From: Flavobacterium psychrotrophum
Lineage (GTDB): Bacteria > Bacteroidota > Bacteroidia > Flavobacteriales > Flavobacteriaceae
Direction of reading: 5' to 3'
Length of the DNA: 64,000 nucleotides
Assembly: GCF_003403075.1 (NCBI RefSeq)
Contig: NZ_CP031557.1
Location: forward strand, 1 to 64,000
Position 1 is the first letter of the stretch, and the number at the start of each line of letters is the position of its first letter. Both the position numbers and the translations under genes were made by a program. This document shows, one piece after another, positions 9,048 through 17,116 of the stretch. The notes beneath the pieces were generated by a model. The model saw only the letters and a program-made list of their open reading frames with translations, made no database searches and was not told the DNA's origin.

Positions 9048-9846
9048 TAGTAAACTCCCAGTTTAAAATAGCATAGAAATCTTCTTCGGTAAGGTTGTGT
9101 AGCTTGTCCAGCAAATTAACCTGAAGTCTGCCCGGCCCGGCCGATTGCTTCTCGGCAAGTTCTCCAGCTATGCTTAGCAATGCCATAGCGGCGGCAGTTG
9201 CATAAAATGGATTAGCGGGTGCTGTACCTACAAAAGCGCCTATTAAAGCCGTGGCACTACAGCCCAGCCCGGTAACCTGCTGCATAAGTGGGTGTCCGTT
9301 TTTAAGCATCAGGGTTTCATTGCCGGAAACAATAACATCTGTAGCGCCGGATATGCATACTACACTCCCTGTATTTTGGTTAAGCCATTGGGCGGCAGCC
9401 ACAGCCTCGGTGCTTTTGTGCAGGCTGTCTACACCTTTGGTTTTTGTAATACCTGCATTTGCCAAAGCCATAATTTCTGATGCGTTACCGCGGATGACTG
9501 TAGGCTTAAATTCCAGGAGTTTTGCCGCTGTTTCATCTCGATAGGCTGTTGCGCCTACGCCCACGGGGTCGAGTATCCAGGGTTTGCCCAGTACATGGGC
9601 TTTTGATGCTGCCTTTAGCATGCTTTCTACCCAATATTCATCTAGGGTGCCAATGTTGATAACCGTGGCATGGCACAGTGCTACCATATCTTCAACCTCA
9701 GGGTGGGCATGCGCCATAATGGGCGAAGCACCAACGGCAAGCAGGGCATTTGCGGTATTGTTCATTACCACATAATTGGTAATATTATGTACAAGGGGAG
9801 ATGTTTGCCTTACATTTTGGATGGATTTCCATAAATGCTCTTTCAT
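9028..9846 (-). CDS. thiM: Hydroxyethylthiazole kinase ThiM
   Basis: 272 residues. It phosphorylates 4-methyl-5-hydroxyethylthiazole, the salvage route to the thiazole half of thiamine. Family motifs are the N-terminal PLVHNITNYVVMN, RGNASEI (119-125), and TGLGCSATA with active-site Cys196. It is the first gene after the TPP riboswitch. The set thiM, thiE, thiD, tenA lacks de novo genes such as thiC and thiG, so this operon is for salvage of both halves. Confidence 0.95.
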   Translation of the reverse strand: MKEHLWKSIQNVRQTSPLVHNITNYVVMNNTANALLAVGASPIMAHAHPEVEDMVALCHATVINIGTLDEYWVESMLKAASKAHVLGKPWILDPVGVGATAYRDETAAKLLEFKPTVIRGNASEIMALANAGITKTKGVDSLHKSTEAVAAAQWLNQNTGSVVCISGATDVIVSGNETLMLKNGHPLMQQVTGLGCSATALIGAFVGTAPANPFYATAAAMALLSIAGELAEKQSAGPGRLQVNLLDKLHNLTEEDFYAILNWEFTNAGISV

Positions 9847-9921
9847 AATTATTTAGTTTTAAGAGTAAATAAATATGGCTATAGAGTTTCCGGCACGCGG
9901 AAATTTTGAAGGTATTGCTAC

Positions 9922-9997
9922 GCTTTTCCCTACGACGGTATCAACCGTGTCAGGTTCAAAGGGACTGTCTCAATTCTTTTCAGAATACCCCTAAAGC
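9922..9997 (-). promoter_or_regulatory. TPP (THI-box) riboswitch
   Basis: Read on the minus strand, the aptamer has the P1 stem GCUUU/AAAGC, the pyrimidine-sensing side AGGGGUAUUCUGAAAAG, the conserved CCCUUUGAACCUGA core, and the GGUUGAUACCGUCGUAGGGA end. Between it and thiM, a hairpin (9887-9903, TTTCCG/CGGAAA) without a U tract may serve as expression platform. Binding of thiamine pyrophosphate is expected to shut off thiMEDtenA. Confidence 0.95.
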
Positions 9998-10077
9998 CAG
10001 TGTAAAGTTATAAAATTTGTTTTAGGTTTCCGGTTTAAAATTATAAGGTTTTAGAACCTGAAAGATAAACTATACAA

Positions 10078-11013
10078 TCATCTTGTTTTTAGCCACTGTA
10101 TAGCACGTTCTAAAGCCTTTGAAGGATCTATAATTTCATCGGGCTGTACAGGAATACCGTATTTGTTTTTATTTCTGTCGGCAAATACGGCAACAGTTAG
10201 CAACATACGCGACCCATCTGACAATGTAAATCCTTCATTTGAAGTAGAAACGCCATAGGTGTGTTGCCCAAAGCTACGTGTTTTAGGGCGTTGTTTAAAT
10301 GCCACAGTTACGGCTTCGCCAGAGCTTGCCGTAAGTGTATCGGTAAGTACGGCAACATATGGATTTTGATTTTTTAAAATAAGTGTGTCTGGGTTTGTAA
10401 CTACATCATCGTCAAAAAGAAGTTTATTGTCATGGCATTGCCACGTTACATATTTCCCGTCAGGATAAGCTGTATATCCCGCTATGCCATCTCCAAGTAT
10501 GGGGCTTATGCCAAGTAGCATAGGCGCCATGTCGCCCCCAAAGTTACCCCGAAGGTCTACCACCCAGCCTTTAAGGTTGTCTTTGTCCCTTGTTTTTATG
10601 TCCTCGGTTATTTGGGTAATGTAAGCCTTTTTGATACTGTCGTTACCCATGCAATAGCGAACTCTTATATAGCCAATATCATCAGGCACTTCTAAATCAG
10701 GTAATATGGGTGGAGGACCCAGCGCATCATCTGTATCATCATTTACAGGAGCAAAATAACTGTGTTTATCTCCCAGTAGTTTTATGGCATACTGCACCGC
10801 CGGATATGTTTGGGCTATTGTTTTAGCATTGGTAGCCTTAGCCATTACTTTTTGTCTAAAATCTTCCCAGTTGATTTTTTGCCTGTTAACGGAGTGGCTT
10901 TCCATTATTGACAATACTTCGTTAAGATATGCAATAGCTTCATCATTTTTGGCTACACCAGGTGTTTTGCAGCCTGAAATAAGCACTATGATAAGAAGTA
11001 AATATTTAGTCAT
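10078..11013 (-). CDS. S41-family peptidase, lipoprotein
   Basis: 311 residues. A lipoprotein signal is seen at the start (MTKYLLLIIVLISGC, Cys15). The S41 core follows: WVVDLRGNFGG, then TASSGEAV containing the likely nucleophile Ser, and SFGQHTYGVST in the place where the family carries its Lys or oxyanion region. No PDZ domain is visible, unlike tail-specific proteases, so it resembles the short retinol-binding/TSP-like branch. Probably anchored in the membrane facing the periplasm. Substrate unknown. It stands alone between the thiamine operon leader and the AIM24-like gene. Confidence 0.85.
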   Translation of the reverse strand: MTKYLLLIIVLISGCKTPGVAKNDEAIAYLNEVLSIMESHSVNRQKINWEDFRQKVMAKATNAKTIAQTYPAVQYAIKLLGDKHSYFAPVNDDTDDALGPPPILPDLEVPDDIGYIRVRYCMGNDSIKKAYITQITEDIKTRDKDNLKGWVVDLRGNFGGDMAPMLLGISPILGDGIAGYTAYPDGKYVTWQCHDNKLLFDDDVVTNPDTLILKNQNPYVAVLTDTLTASSGEAVTVAFKQRPKTRSFGQHTYGVSTSNEGFTLSDGSRMLLTVAVFADRNKNKYGIPVQPDEIIDPSKALERAIQWLKTR

Positions 11014-11068
11014 GGTATTTTGGTTTCTTCAAAAATAGGTAATTCGCTTAAATAGAAGCCAATAAAAA

Positions 11069-11084
11069 GAGGGCCGAAGCCCTC
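11069..11084 (-). terminator. Intrinsic terminator after the AIM24-family gene
   Basis: GAGGGC-CGAA-GCCCTC hairpin, followed on the minus strand by a U-rich tract. It is 32 bases past the stop of the 11116-11916 gene. Confidence 0.8.
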
Positions 11085-11115
11085 AGAACTATTAAAATCA
11101 GAAATAAAACTCTTA

Positions 11116-11916
11116 TTAAAAGCGATTGTCTCCATCAAGAAGGTTACCTAAACCGCCCAGTATGCTGCCTTCGTCGCGCTGGCTACCACCACCCTGAGGC
11201 GCAGATGCATAAATGCGCCCTGCAAGCCTGCTAAACGGCAACGATTGTATATATACCACACCCGGTCCGGTAAGGGTAGCGTAGAATAAGCCTTCGCCAC
11301 CAAAAACAGTATTGCGGATACCGCCTATAAACTCAATGTCATAATTTACCGATGGCGAGAAACCTACGATACAGCCTGTGTCTACCTTTAACACTTCGCC
11401 ATGTGCAAGCTCTTTGCGTGCCAGTGTACCGCCTGCGTGCACAAACGCCAAACCATCGCCTTCCAGCTTTTGCATTATAAAGCCTTCGCCGCCAAAAAGC
11501 CCACGCCCCAGCTTGCGTGAAAACTCGATGCCTACTGATACGCCTTTTGCGGCACATAAAAATGCATCTTTCTGGCAAATGAATTTCCCCTGAAACTGTC
11601 TCAGGTCTATTGGTACGATCTTACCAGGATATGGCGATGCGAAGCTTACCTTGCGCTTGCCACTCCACTGGTTTAAGAATACCGTCATAAAAAGGCTTTC
11701 ACCCGTTAGCATACGCTTTCCGGCGCTGAACAGCTTACCCATAAAACCCTGGTCCTGGTTGGTGCCGTCGCCAAAAATGGTTTGCATTTGTATGCCATTA
11801 TCCATCATCATAAAGCTACCGGCCTCAGCCACTACGGCTTCTTGCGGATCAAGCTCTATTTCTACATATTGCATTTCTTCACCATAAATATGGTAGTCAA
11901 TTTCGTGTGCGGTCAT
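11116..11916 (-). CDS. TIGR00266 / AIM24 family protein
   Basis: 266 residues of repeating beta strands with many Gly residues, including VVAEAGSFMMMDNGIQMQT at the start, GGEGFIMQKLEGDGLAFVHAGG in the middle, and the C-terminal FGGEGLFYATLTGPG. These match the AIM24 (TIGR00266) beta-prism family. The biological role of bacterial members is not settled. The tail is glycine-rich (GGGSQRDEGSILGGLG). No signal peptide, so likely cytoplasmic. It has its own terminator and no functional neighbours. Confidence 0.85.
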   Translation of the reverse strand: MTAHEIDYHIYGEEMQYVEIELDPQEAVVAEAGSFMMMDNGIQMQTIFGDGTNQDQGFMGKLFSAGKRMLTGESLFMTVFLNQWSGKRKVSFASPYPGKIVPIDLRQFQGKFICQKDAFLCAAKGVSVGIEFSRKLGRGLFGGEGFIMQKLEGDGLAFVHAGGTLARKELAHGEVLKVDTGCIVGFSPSVNYDIEFIGGIRNTVFGGEGLFYATLTGPGVVYIQSLPFSRLAGRIYASAPQGGGSQRDEGSILGGLGNLLDGDNRF

Positions 11917-12001
11917 TTTTTTATCGATTGATTTTGATTGTACTGTATTAGTAAGCGATAATGCAAAAATGTTACAATGCAGGTTGTTAAGTTTATTGCT
12001 A

Positions 12002-12715
12002 TTATGGTAAAGTTACCTGTCTGGCTATGGCAGCGTGCTTTATTTGTACGTTTCCTGAGGCAAAGTGATGGGCAATGCCGGCAAAGCTTCCCCACGAGAA
12101 ATACCAGCACAGTTCGCTTAAGGGTATGTTTCCTAAAACGGTAATTCCTAGTGGGGTATGTGCTAATAGCCAGTAATCATCCCAATAATCGGTATTGAGC
12201 AGGTCAAACAGCAGGGTATATACGGGTAATACTACCGCTATCATCAGCAGGCCTGAAAGAATAGCCATTCGAAACAGATCCGGGCGTAGCGTAATCATTA
12301 CAGTGGCTAATATCATAAACACGGTGCAACTTACAATAATGGAGTTAGCGCCCAATAGCTGGTTGAAGATTATCATGGCAGCCACACCACAAAGGAACAT
12401 GATGCCAAATAATTTTTTACGGTTTTTTTTGCACTTGCCAAAGGCTGATACAAAAGCTGTTTCATATATAGTTACTGAGATGCCTGTAATGGTAAACCCG
12501 AATATAAAATCTTCAAAAGAAATTACTGATTTACCCATAATGGTAGGTGGGTGCCAGTAATCTTTAAAGTACCAATATTCGGCAATAAATCCGGCGAGGC
12601 CACCCATAAAGCTTGTCTTAAGCATTTTTTTGCGAAGCCTTTCTTTATAAATATATATTGCCAGCCACGGTAGCAGTAGCAGTAATGTAATGAGTAAGTA
12701 GGTTATCGTATCCAT
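12002..12715 (-). CDS. Multi-pass membrane protein, lycopene-cyclase-domain-like
   Basis: 237 residues with about seven hydrophobic segments. Two halves look alike: the first has a YW-rich stretch followed by ISFEDFIFGFTITGISVTIYE, and the second has DYWLLAHTPLGITVLGNIP followed by LSELCWYFSWGSFAG. A tandem P-x-x-E/S-E-D pattern with aromatic context is reminiscent of CrtYc/d-type lycopene cyclase domains. No carotenoid genes are nearby, so the activity is uncertain; it could be a general lycopene cyclase-fold membrane protein. Transcribed alone. Confidence 0.45.
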   Translation of the reverse strand: MDTITYLLITLLLLLPWLAIYIYKERLRKKMLKTSFMGGLAGFIAEYWYFKDYWHPPTIMGKSVISFEDFIFGFTITGISVTIYETAFVSAFGKCKKNRKKLFGIMFLCGVAAMIIFNQLLGANSIIVSCTVFMILATVMITLRPDLFRMAILSGLLMIAVVLPVYTLLFDLLNTDYWDDYWLLAHTPLGITVLGNIPLSELCWYFSWGSFAGIAHHFASGNVQIKHAAIARQVTLP

Positions 12716-12834
12716 AACTGGTTGCGTTGAAACACGATAAATGTAATAAATTTTTGTAAGAATTAAGGTTGGTTGAAAAATTTAATTATCCAGTATTCAG
12801 GTATTTACAAGTTGTTTAAATATGTAAAAATTAT

Positions 12835-13215
12835 TTAAGACGGATAGGTACCATCATTAAAATACCATACATTTTCAATCTTTACAAAAACAGAGCGTTC
12901 ATGGTGTACCTGTGCCTGCAGGCGGTTATCGAGGAAATAAGCCTTAAATTCTACAATGGTTTCTGACGCATATAAAATTTCCAGCTTGAGCCATGTATTG
13001 CCTTTTGCCCACGCCAAAATATCTTTCTTAATATGGTGCCTGCGCTCTCGTGGTGCGGTAGTGTTGTAAATGTAATCAGCGTCGTGAAGCGTATATGCGG
13101 TATAGCGTGAGCGCATTAAAGCTTCGGCTGAAGGTGCTGTTTGGGCAAGGCTTATATAAAGTTTGCAGCAATCGTTAAATTGTAGCTGAGATCCGCAAGG
13201 GCACAGGGCTGTCAT
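12835..13215 (-). CDS. YchJ-family SEC-C motif protein
   Basis: About 126 residues from the ATG at 13215, placing the zinc-binding SEC-C motif (CPCGSQLQFNDCC) at the N-terminus as in the family; an ATG seven codons upstream also exists. The body has the NTF2-like YchJ pattern: SAEALMRSRYTAYTLHDADYI and a C-terminal FNDGTYPS. The family's function is not known; SEC-C zinc motifs in SecA bind SecB, but here they are stand-alone. It is 7 to 28 bases downstream of the hypothetical at 13243-13833 and may be co-transcribed. Confidence 0.8.
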   Translation of the reverse strand: MTALCPCGSQLQFNDCCKLYISLAQTAPSAEALMRSRYTAYTLHDADYIYNTTAPRERRHHIKKDILAWAKGNTWLKLEILYASETIVEFKAYFLDNRLQAQVHHERSVFVKIENVWYFNDGTYPS

Positions 13216-13242
13216 AATAATATGTTTTATGGGCAAAAATAC

Positions 13243-13833
13243 TTATACTTTTAGTTTTGTAATTAAAAAACCAACAGTATCTATTTCATGGTGTGCCTCT
13301 TTGTAGCGGTGCATAATAAGCCTGCCAATGTATTTTGCTGAAATTTTATGCCTGAAGATAATACCATAGTCATATTTTTCAGAATGATTTTTGAAAAATA
13401 CGGTGTCGCCGTTTTTGGTATACGTGCCGCGCTCTTTGCTGATACTAAAGCAGGAAAACATTTGGGTATAGGCATTGTTGTCTTTAAGGCGAAGGGTACG
13501 GCTACAGGTTTCAGAACTTTTCTCTACGGCTACAAGTACATCGCAACTGTTCCAGTTTTCATAGTCTATGAGACCAAAAGGTTTAAAGAGAGTGGCAAGC
13601 AGTACAAGCCCAACAATGATAAGCATAACATTGCGGTTGCGATGCCTGAAGTTATGGCGCGCTGCCTTTACAAATTTATAGATCCATACGGCACCCAGTA
13701 CTGAAAATGCGGTAAGCATAAAGAACATTAACGAGAAACTTATGCCGCGGCGAAGTTCCCAAAAATATAAAAACTGGATGGCCAGGAAAAAAGCCAGAGC
13801 ACAACCTATGAGTATTTTTTGCTTCATGACCAT
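13243..13833 (-). CDS. Hypothetical membrane protein
   Basis: 196 residues. Three hydrophobic segments (about 8-23, 33-55 and 70-87) are followed by a soluble C-terminal part with CDVLVAVEKSSETCSRTLRLKD and a KERGTYTKNGDTVFF stretch that suggests a small beta-rich domain facing the periplasm. I do not recognise the family. Two start codons (13833 and 13827) are equally possible. Same direction as the YchJ-like gene. Confidence 0.65.
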   Translation of the reverse strand: MVMKQKILIGCALAFFLAIQFLYFWELRRGISFSLMFFMLTAFSVLGAVWIYKFVKAARHNFRHRNRNVMLIIVGLVLLATLFKPFGLIDYENWNSCDVLVAVEKSSETCSRTLRLKDNNAYTQMFSCFSISKERGTYTKNGDTVFFKNHSEKYDYGIIFRHKISAKYIGRLIMHRYKEAHHEIDTVGFLITKLKV

Positions 13834-13859
13834 TAAATTTTCATTATAAAGTTACAAAA

Positions 13860-14001
13860 TGTGTAACAATTTCGTGTTAAGTACGTCTTATTATATTGAG
13901 TTCAGTCATCAAAATCAATTAACGAAGAAGAGAAAACGGTACGTCTCCGTATGAAAGAGGCGTTATTTAAGATTTTACCCTGCCACGTGCAGGGTTTTTT
14001 T
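13860..14001 (+). ncRNA. Candidate small RNA ending in a strong terminator
   Basis: A hairpin ACCCTGC-CACGT-GCAGGGT followed by a T run (13977-14001) is a clear plus-strand intrinsic terminator, yet no plus-strand gene precedes it. Upstream, ACGTCTC and GAGGCGT (about 13941-13963) can pair into a second hairpin. This suggests a short transcript of roughly 100 bases between a divergent gene and the tRNA. A good TAnnTTTG promoter is not seen (TATATTGA near 13893 is closest). A 29-codon ORF crosses the terminator and is probably spurious. Confidence 0.35.
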
Positions 14002-14120
14002 ATGTCTGGCCGAAATTTTTTATTCGTTGTAAAAGCTTAAGGGTTAGTTGATGGCAGAGCAAATTCGTAAAACGGCAGGGTACTTTCTAAGATTTTTGTA
14101 ATTTTTTTTCACCAAAACGC

Positions 14121-14150
14121 TTGCGAGTCTTAATAATGGTTGTATATTTG
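14121..14150 (+). promoter_or_regulatory. Promoter of the initiator tRNA
   Basis: TTG at 14121-14123, 19 bases, then TATATTTG at 14143-14150: an exact flavobacterial promoter. The expected start is near 14157, five bases before the tRNA. Confidence 0.85.
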
Positions 14151-14161
14151 CACTCGAACAA

Positions 14162-14234
14162 CGCGGGGTAGAGCAGTAGGCAGCTCGTCGGGCTCATAAC
14201 CCGAAGGTCACTGGTTCGAGTCCAGTCCCCGCTA
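14162..14234 (+). tRNA. Initiator tRNA-Met (CAT)
   Basis: A full cloverleaf of 73 bases without encoded CCA. Initiator marks: an unpaired first position (C1 opposite T72), and three G:C pairs next to the anticodon loop (GGG-CTCATAA-CCC). T-arm ACTGG-TTCGAGT-CCAGT. The 3' end is the left junction of the integrated element; the terminator now following it (14244-14272) belongs to the element. Confidence 0.95.
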
Positions 14235-15846
14235 CTAAGCAAGACCCATCAGTAAAACTGGTGGGTTTTTTATTTTCATCACATTCGGTAGCCCCAGTAA
14301 ATATTGATACTTCTTTAAATATTGTATTAACTTTATTGGTTAGATATTGCCTATTTTTTGGCTCTATTTGTAAACCTTCAGGAAACACAAGCCTTTGTAT
14401 TCTTAATTTGTTCTCAATATCTCCTGAAGCCCATATTTTGCTGATGTTTTTTATTTTCTCGATAGCGTTATTAACGTGTTCGCTATGGTTAGATATTTTT
14501 TTCTTCGCTGTTACTAAAGCTGCTGATTTTCCTGCCAACTCTCTATTCAATTCGCCTTCGAGCTTATAAAAAAGGTTTTCATCAAATCTCTCACTAGTGG
14601 CAAACTTGTATTGTAATGTATTTAATTTTAGTCTTACCTCATCAATCTGTTTAGTTAGAGATTCAACTTCCAACTTGCCATCTTCGTTAAGTGTCTCTAA
14701 AACCTTTATTAACTGCGCTGAGAATGGCTTGATGAGTTTCTCTTTTAAAGAGTATCTAAGCAATAAATTTTCAAACTGGTTGTTAAGACCTTCTGTTAAA
14801 GATTTTCTTGTTGTATAGGCGTTAAAATTAGCTTTCTTGCAACCCTGACATTTATAGTAATGTATGCCTTTAAGATTATTTTGATATCCTGTAAGTAGCT
14901 TACCACATGTACAGCGTAAAGTTCCCACAAGCGGCCTGTCTATATGTATTTTATCCTTAGAATACTGTTTCTTTGCATCAGGCTTATTAGCGGCAACTAT
15001 ATCCTGAATTCGCATAAATTCCCGATGAGTAACCATCGCTTCCCAATTGCCTTTTACCACTTCATCAATCAAAGCATTTGTACTTACACCACAATAAAAC
15101 GGCTTACTCCACATTGCGCTAATCTGTTGTTTTGTGATAAGAACTCCTAGATGGCTTAACTTTTCACGAATAATAAAGTCCCTTTCTCCCGCAAGTTTCC
15201 ATTTCCAGGCTTTAGCAATCTGCTTCCCTTCATCGTTTATAATGATTTCCTGTTTAGATTGTCTTCTGTTAAAATCAACGACTTTAGTTCCAAGAAGCGT
15301 ATAACCCCTTGGTGGTTTACCAAGCCAGTCGCCTTGTCCTAACAATATTTTCATCCCAGGAATAGTTCTTTCGAGCCTCTCCATATTCTCTCTCTTAGCT
15401 TCTAATAGCTTATTTTGAATTTGCAACTTATCATGTTCATTCGCAGTGCAAAGCCCTGTAGAGGTCTCTATAAGATGCACTCCAACTTTTGCCAATTCCT
15501 CAACTATTGCAATAGCATTACCTCCGCTTCGTGAAAACCTATTAATAAACTTAATGGCTATCGCGAAAGGCTTAATTTTTGCCTTTGCTACATCATTAAT
15601 AAGTTTATTAAATTCTTTACGGCTTATATCTGCCCTAGCACTCTCGTAAGTAGCCCCTAGCACTCGTGTCAGTTCATAATTGCTTTTAATAGCATAATCC
15701 CTAATTTCTTTTTCTTGCTCTTCTAAACTGAAATTTTTAGCTTGGTCTTTGGAGCTTACTCGTGTATAACCCCAAATTTCTTTTCTACTACTATCTTTAA
15801 GGACTTTCACCTTTTTAAATTTCTGGAATTGTTCTAAATCCGTCAT
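14194..15846 (-). CDS. Large serine recombinase (site-specific integrase)
   Basis: 550 residues. The N-terminal catalytic domain has YTRVSSKDQ with nucleophile Ser31 and the IKFINRFSRSGGNAI block. A recombinase domain (about 160-300), a zinc ribbon (CTCG, then CQGC, about 310-340) and a coiled coil (about 395-455) follow: the layout of large serine integrases. The last 15 codons, reading LVAGTGLEPVTFGL, are the antisense of the tRNA, and the stop lies opposite its anticodon stem. The start overlaps the stop of a 52-codon gene (TAATG). It should catalyse integration and, with a directionality factor, excision of the island. Confidence 0.9.
   Translation of the reverse strand: MTDLEQFQKFKKVKVLKDSSRKEIWGYTRVSSKDQAKNFSLEEQEKEIRDYAIKSNYELTRVLGATYESARADISRKEFNKLINDVAKAKIKPFAIAIKFINRFSRSGGNAIAIVEELAKVGVHLIETSTGLCTANEHDKLQIQNKLLEAKRENMERLERTIPGMKILLGQGDWLGKPPRGYTLLGTKVVDFNRRQSKQEIIINDEGKQIAKAWKWKLAGERDFIIREKLSHLGVLITKQQISAMWSKPFYCGVSTNALIDEVVKGNWEAMVTHREFMRIQDIVAANKPDAKKQYSKDKIHIDRPLVGTLRCTCGKLLTGYQNNLKGIHYYKCQGCKKANFNAYTTRKSLTEGLNNQFENLLLRYSLKEKLIKPFSAQLIKVLETLNEDGKLEVESLTKQIDEVRLKLNTLQYKFATSERFDENLFYKLEGELNRELAGKSAALVTAKKKISNHSEHVNNAIEKIKNISKIWASGDIENKLRIQRLVFPEGLQIEPKNRQYLTNKVNTIFKEVSIFTGATECDENKKPTSFTDGSCLVAGTGLEPVTFGL
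14228..14238 (+). other. attL core of the integrated element
   Basis: CCCGCTACTAA at the tRNA 3' end recurs exactly at 24795-24805. A second shared block, ACTGGTTCGA, lies just upstream at both ends (14210-14219 and 24772-24781), but with different spacing. The 11-base block is the best candidate for the crossover region because it leaves the tRNA intact. Confidence 0.6.
14244..14272 (+). terminator. Element-borne terminator after the tRNA
   Basis: ACCCATCAG-TAAAA-CTGGTGGGT followed by T's. It ends tRNA transcription in place of the chromosomal terminator now at 24807-24846. The recombinase coding frame runs through it on the opposite strand. Confidence 0.75.
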
Positions 15847-16004
15847 TAGTTATAATCGTTAAATATTATCAATGCTAGTTGTAATATAGAGGCAACTGCT
15901 TCCTCAGCTTCCAAGTCTGATAAATTTTCAAACCCTTCGTATAACCTTATTTCATCTATTGTGAGTTTTGGTACATCTGATTTATTTATTTCACGCTTAT
16001 GCAC
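15846..16004 (-). CDS. Small hypothetical protein (52 aa) coupled to the integrase
   Basis: A GTG start at 16004 opens a frame reading VHKREINKSDVPKLTIDEIR and ending LALIIFNDYN. The stop overlaps the integrase ATG by one base, which indicates co-translation. The sequence is acidic and helical (LYEGFENLSDLEAEEAVASI). Not recognised. Its position is where a small accessory protein or recombination directionality factor could sit, but nothing in the sequence shows that role. Confidence 0.5.
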   Translation of the reverse strand: MHKREINKSDVPKLTIDEIRLYEGFENLSDLEAEEAVASILQLALIIFNDYN

Positions 16005-16021
16005 ATGTATTGTGGTAAATC

Positions 16022-16048
16022 AATCCTCAGCCGTACCGGCTGAGGATT
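16022..16048 (-). terminator. Hairpin between micro-gene pairs
   Basis: A perfect 12-bp stem, AATCCTCAGCCG with loop TAC and its complement. It follows the 47-codon gene and precedes the 52-codon gene, so it may end the upstream unit or attenuate integrase expression. The flanking T tract is weak. Confidence 0.55.
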
Positions 16049-16149
16049 ATTCAAGCCTTAAGCAGGCTATTGCCAATTCTTGGCAAAGGACATCCAACCC
16101 GAACCTTGTTCAGGAAGGATTTTAGGCCAAAAAAATGCTGTACGGTATC

Positions 16150-16293
16150 TTATAGCAACGTTGTCGCGCTTATGATTCTGGCGAATGGGTATAATTTCCT
16201 AGCTATTGATAATGCATTAGCCGAATTATAAGCAGCAATAGTTATTTGTGTTGGACTGCTGCCAACCCACATCCTGATTTTAAACTGTTTCAT
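16150..16293 (-). CDS. Small conserved-looking protein (47 aa)
   Basis: The ATG at 16293 lies inside the end of the resolvase gene (14-base overlap). The product begins MKQFKIRMWVGSSPTQITI and ends KLYPFARIISATTLL. The pattern of a short beta strand, a helix with AYNSANALSIARKL and a second strand is compact and protein-like. Likely co-translated with the resolvase. Function unknown. Confidence 0.55.
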   Translation of the reverse strand: MKQFKIRMWVGSSPTQITIAAYNSANALSIARKLYPFARIISATTLL

Positions 16294-16975
16294 TATTTAC
16301 GGCTGTTAAAGTTGTTAATCTACTATGTAACTGGTATACCGATGCAGGTAAAAACTGCTTACCATAACGGGTTTTAAAGTTTAACTCGTTCAAATAAGCC
16401 GCTATTTGGCGAAACGTCATACCTTTTTCTTTGCAATTACTGATAATAGATTGAGCTTGACGATTCCTATCATTATTAAGTGCGTTATCTTTAATTGCTT
16501 TTACTCCCTTAGCACGAGCCTCCTTAGTAAGATTGTCAGGGTTACCTAACTTTACACCTCGTAATTTCAGCTCTGCTAAAGCGTGTTTGGTACGACTACT
16601 GATTAGTTTAGCTTCTGCCTCAGCTAAGGCTGCAAAAATGTGAATTGTAAAGTTATTAGCAGACGGCATATCAACTGCCAAAAATTCTATACTCGCATCC
16701 ATAAGAGAACTTACAAAGCTCACATTACGCGCAAGTCTGTCAAGTTTGGCAATTATCAAGACTGCGCCCTCTTTCTTTGCTAACTGGATAGCCTTTTGTA
16801 TCTCTACCCTTGTGCGCTTATTAGTACCCGTTTCAATCTCGGTAAAATCCATTAAGATTTTCCCGTCTTGTGAGGCAACATATTTTTCAACTGCGCTTCT
16901 TTGCGCAGAAAGACCGAGACCACTAGCCCCTTGCTCTTTTCTACTAACTCTGTAATAGGCGATAAATTTCTGCAT
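16280..16975 (-). CDS. Small serine recombinase (resolvase/invertase family)
   Basis: 231 residues. The catalytic domain starts at once: YYRVSRKEQ with Ser11, IAKLDRLARN, and AALAEAEAKLISSRTKHAL in the long E-helix. The C-terminal part (about 170-220) has a helix-turn-helix-like stretch, GMTFRQIAAYLNE, as DNA-binding domain. It could resolve cointegrates or invert DNA; no invertible repeat was noticed beside it. It heads a two-gene unit with the 47-residue protein. Confidence 0.88.
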   Translation of the reverse strand: MQKFIAYYRVSRKEQGASGLGLSAQRSAVEKYVASQDGKILMDFTEIETGTNKRTRVEIQKAIQLAKKEGAVLIIAKLDRLARNVSFVSSLMDASIEFLAVDMPSANNFTIHIFAALAEAEAKLISSRTKHALAELKLRGVKLGNPDNLTKEARAKGVKAIKDNALNNDRNRQAQSIISNCKEKGMTFRQIAAYLNELNFKTRYGKQFLPASVYQLHSRLTTLTAVNNETV

Positions 16976-17060
16976 GGCGTAAATTATTATAAATGTTGAA
17001 CGGTCGTTTATGATTTATTACAACCGTATGCGAATGTAATATCCTGGTTTTTAATACACA

Positions 17061-17089
17061 AGAGAAATCCTGGTTTTCCAGGATTCTCT
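17061..17089 (-). terminator. Terminator after the 17117-17689 gene
   Basis: AGAGAAATCCTGG-TTTT-CCAGGATTCTCT, a 12-bp stem with one bulge, lying 28 bases past the stop codon. Confidence 0.6.
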
Positions 17090-17116
17090 GTACATTATGT
17101 AATTCAGCTCTACATT

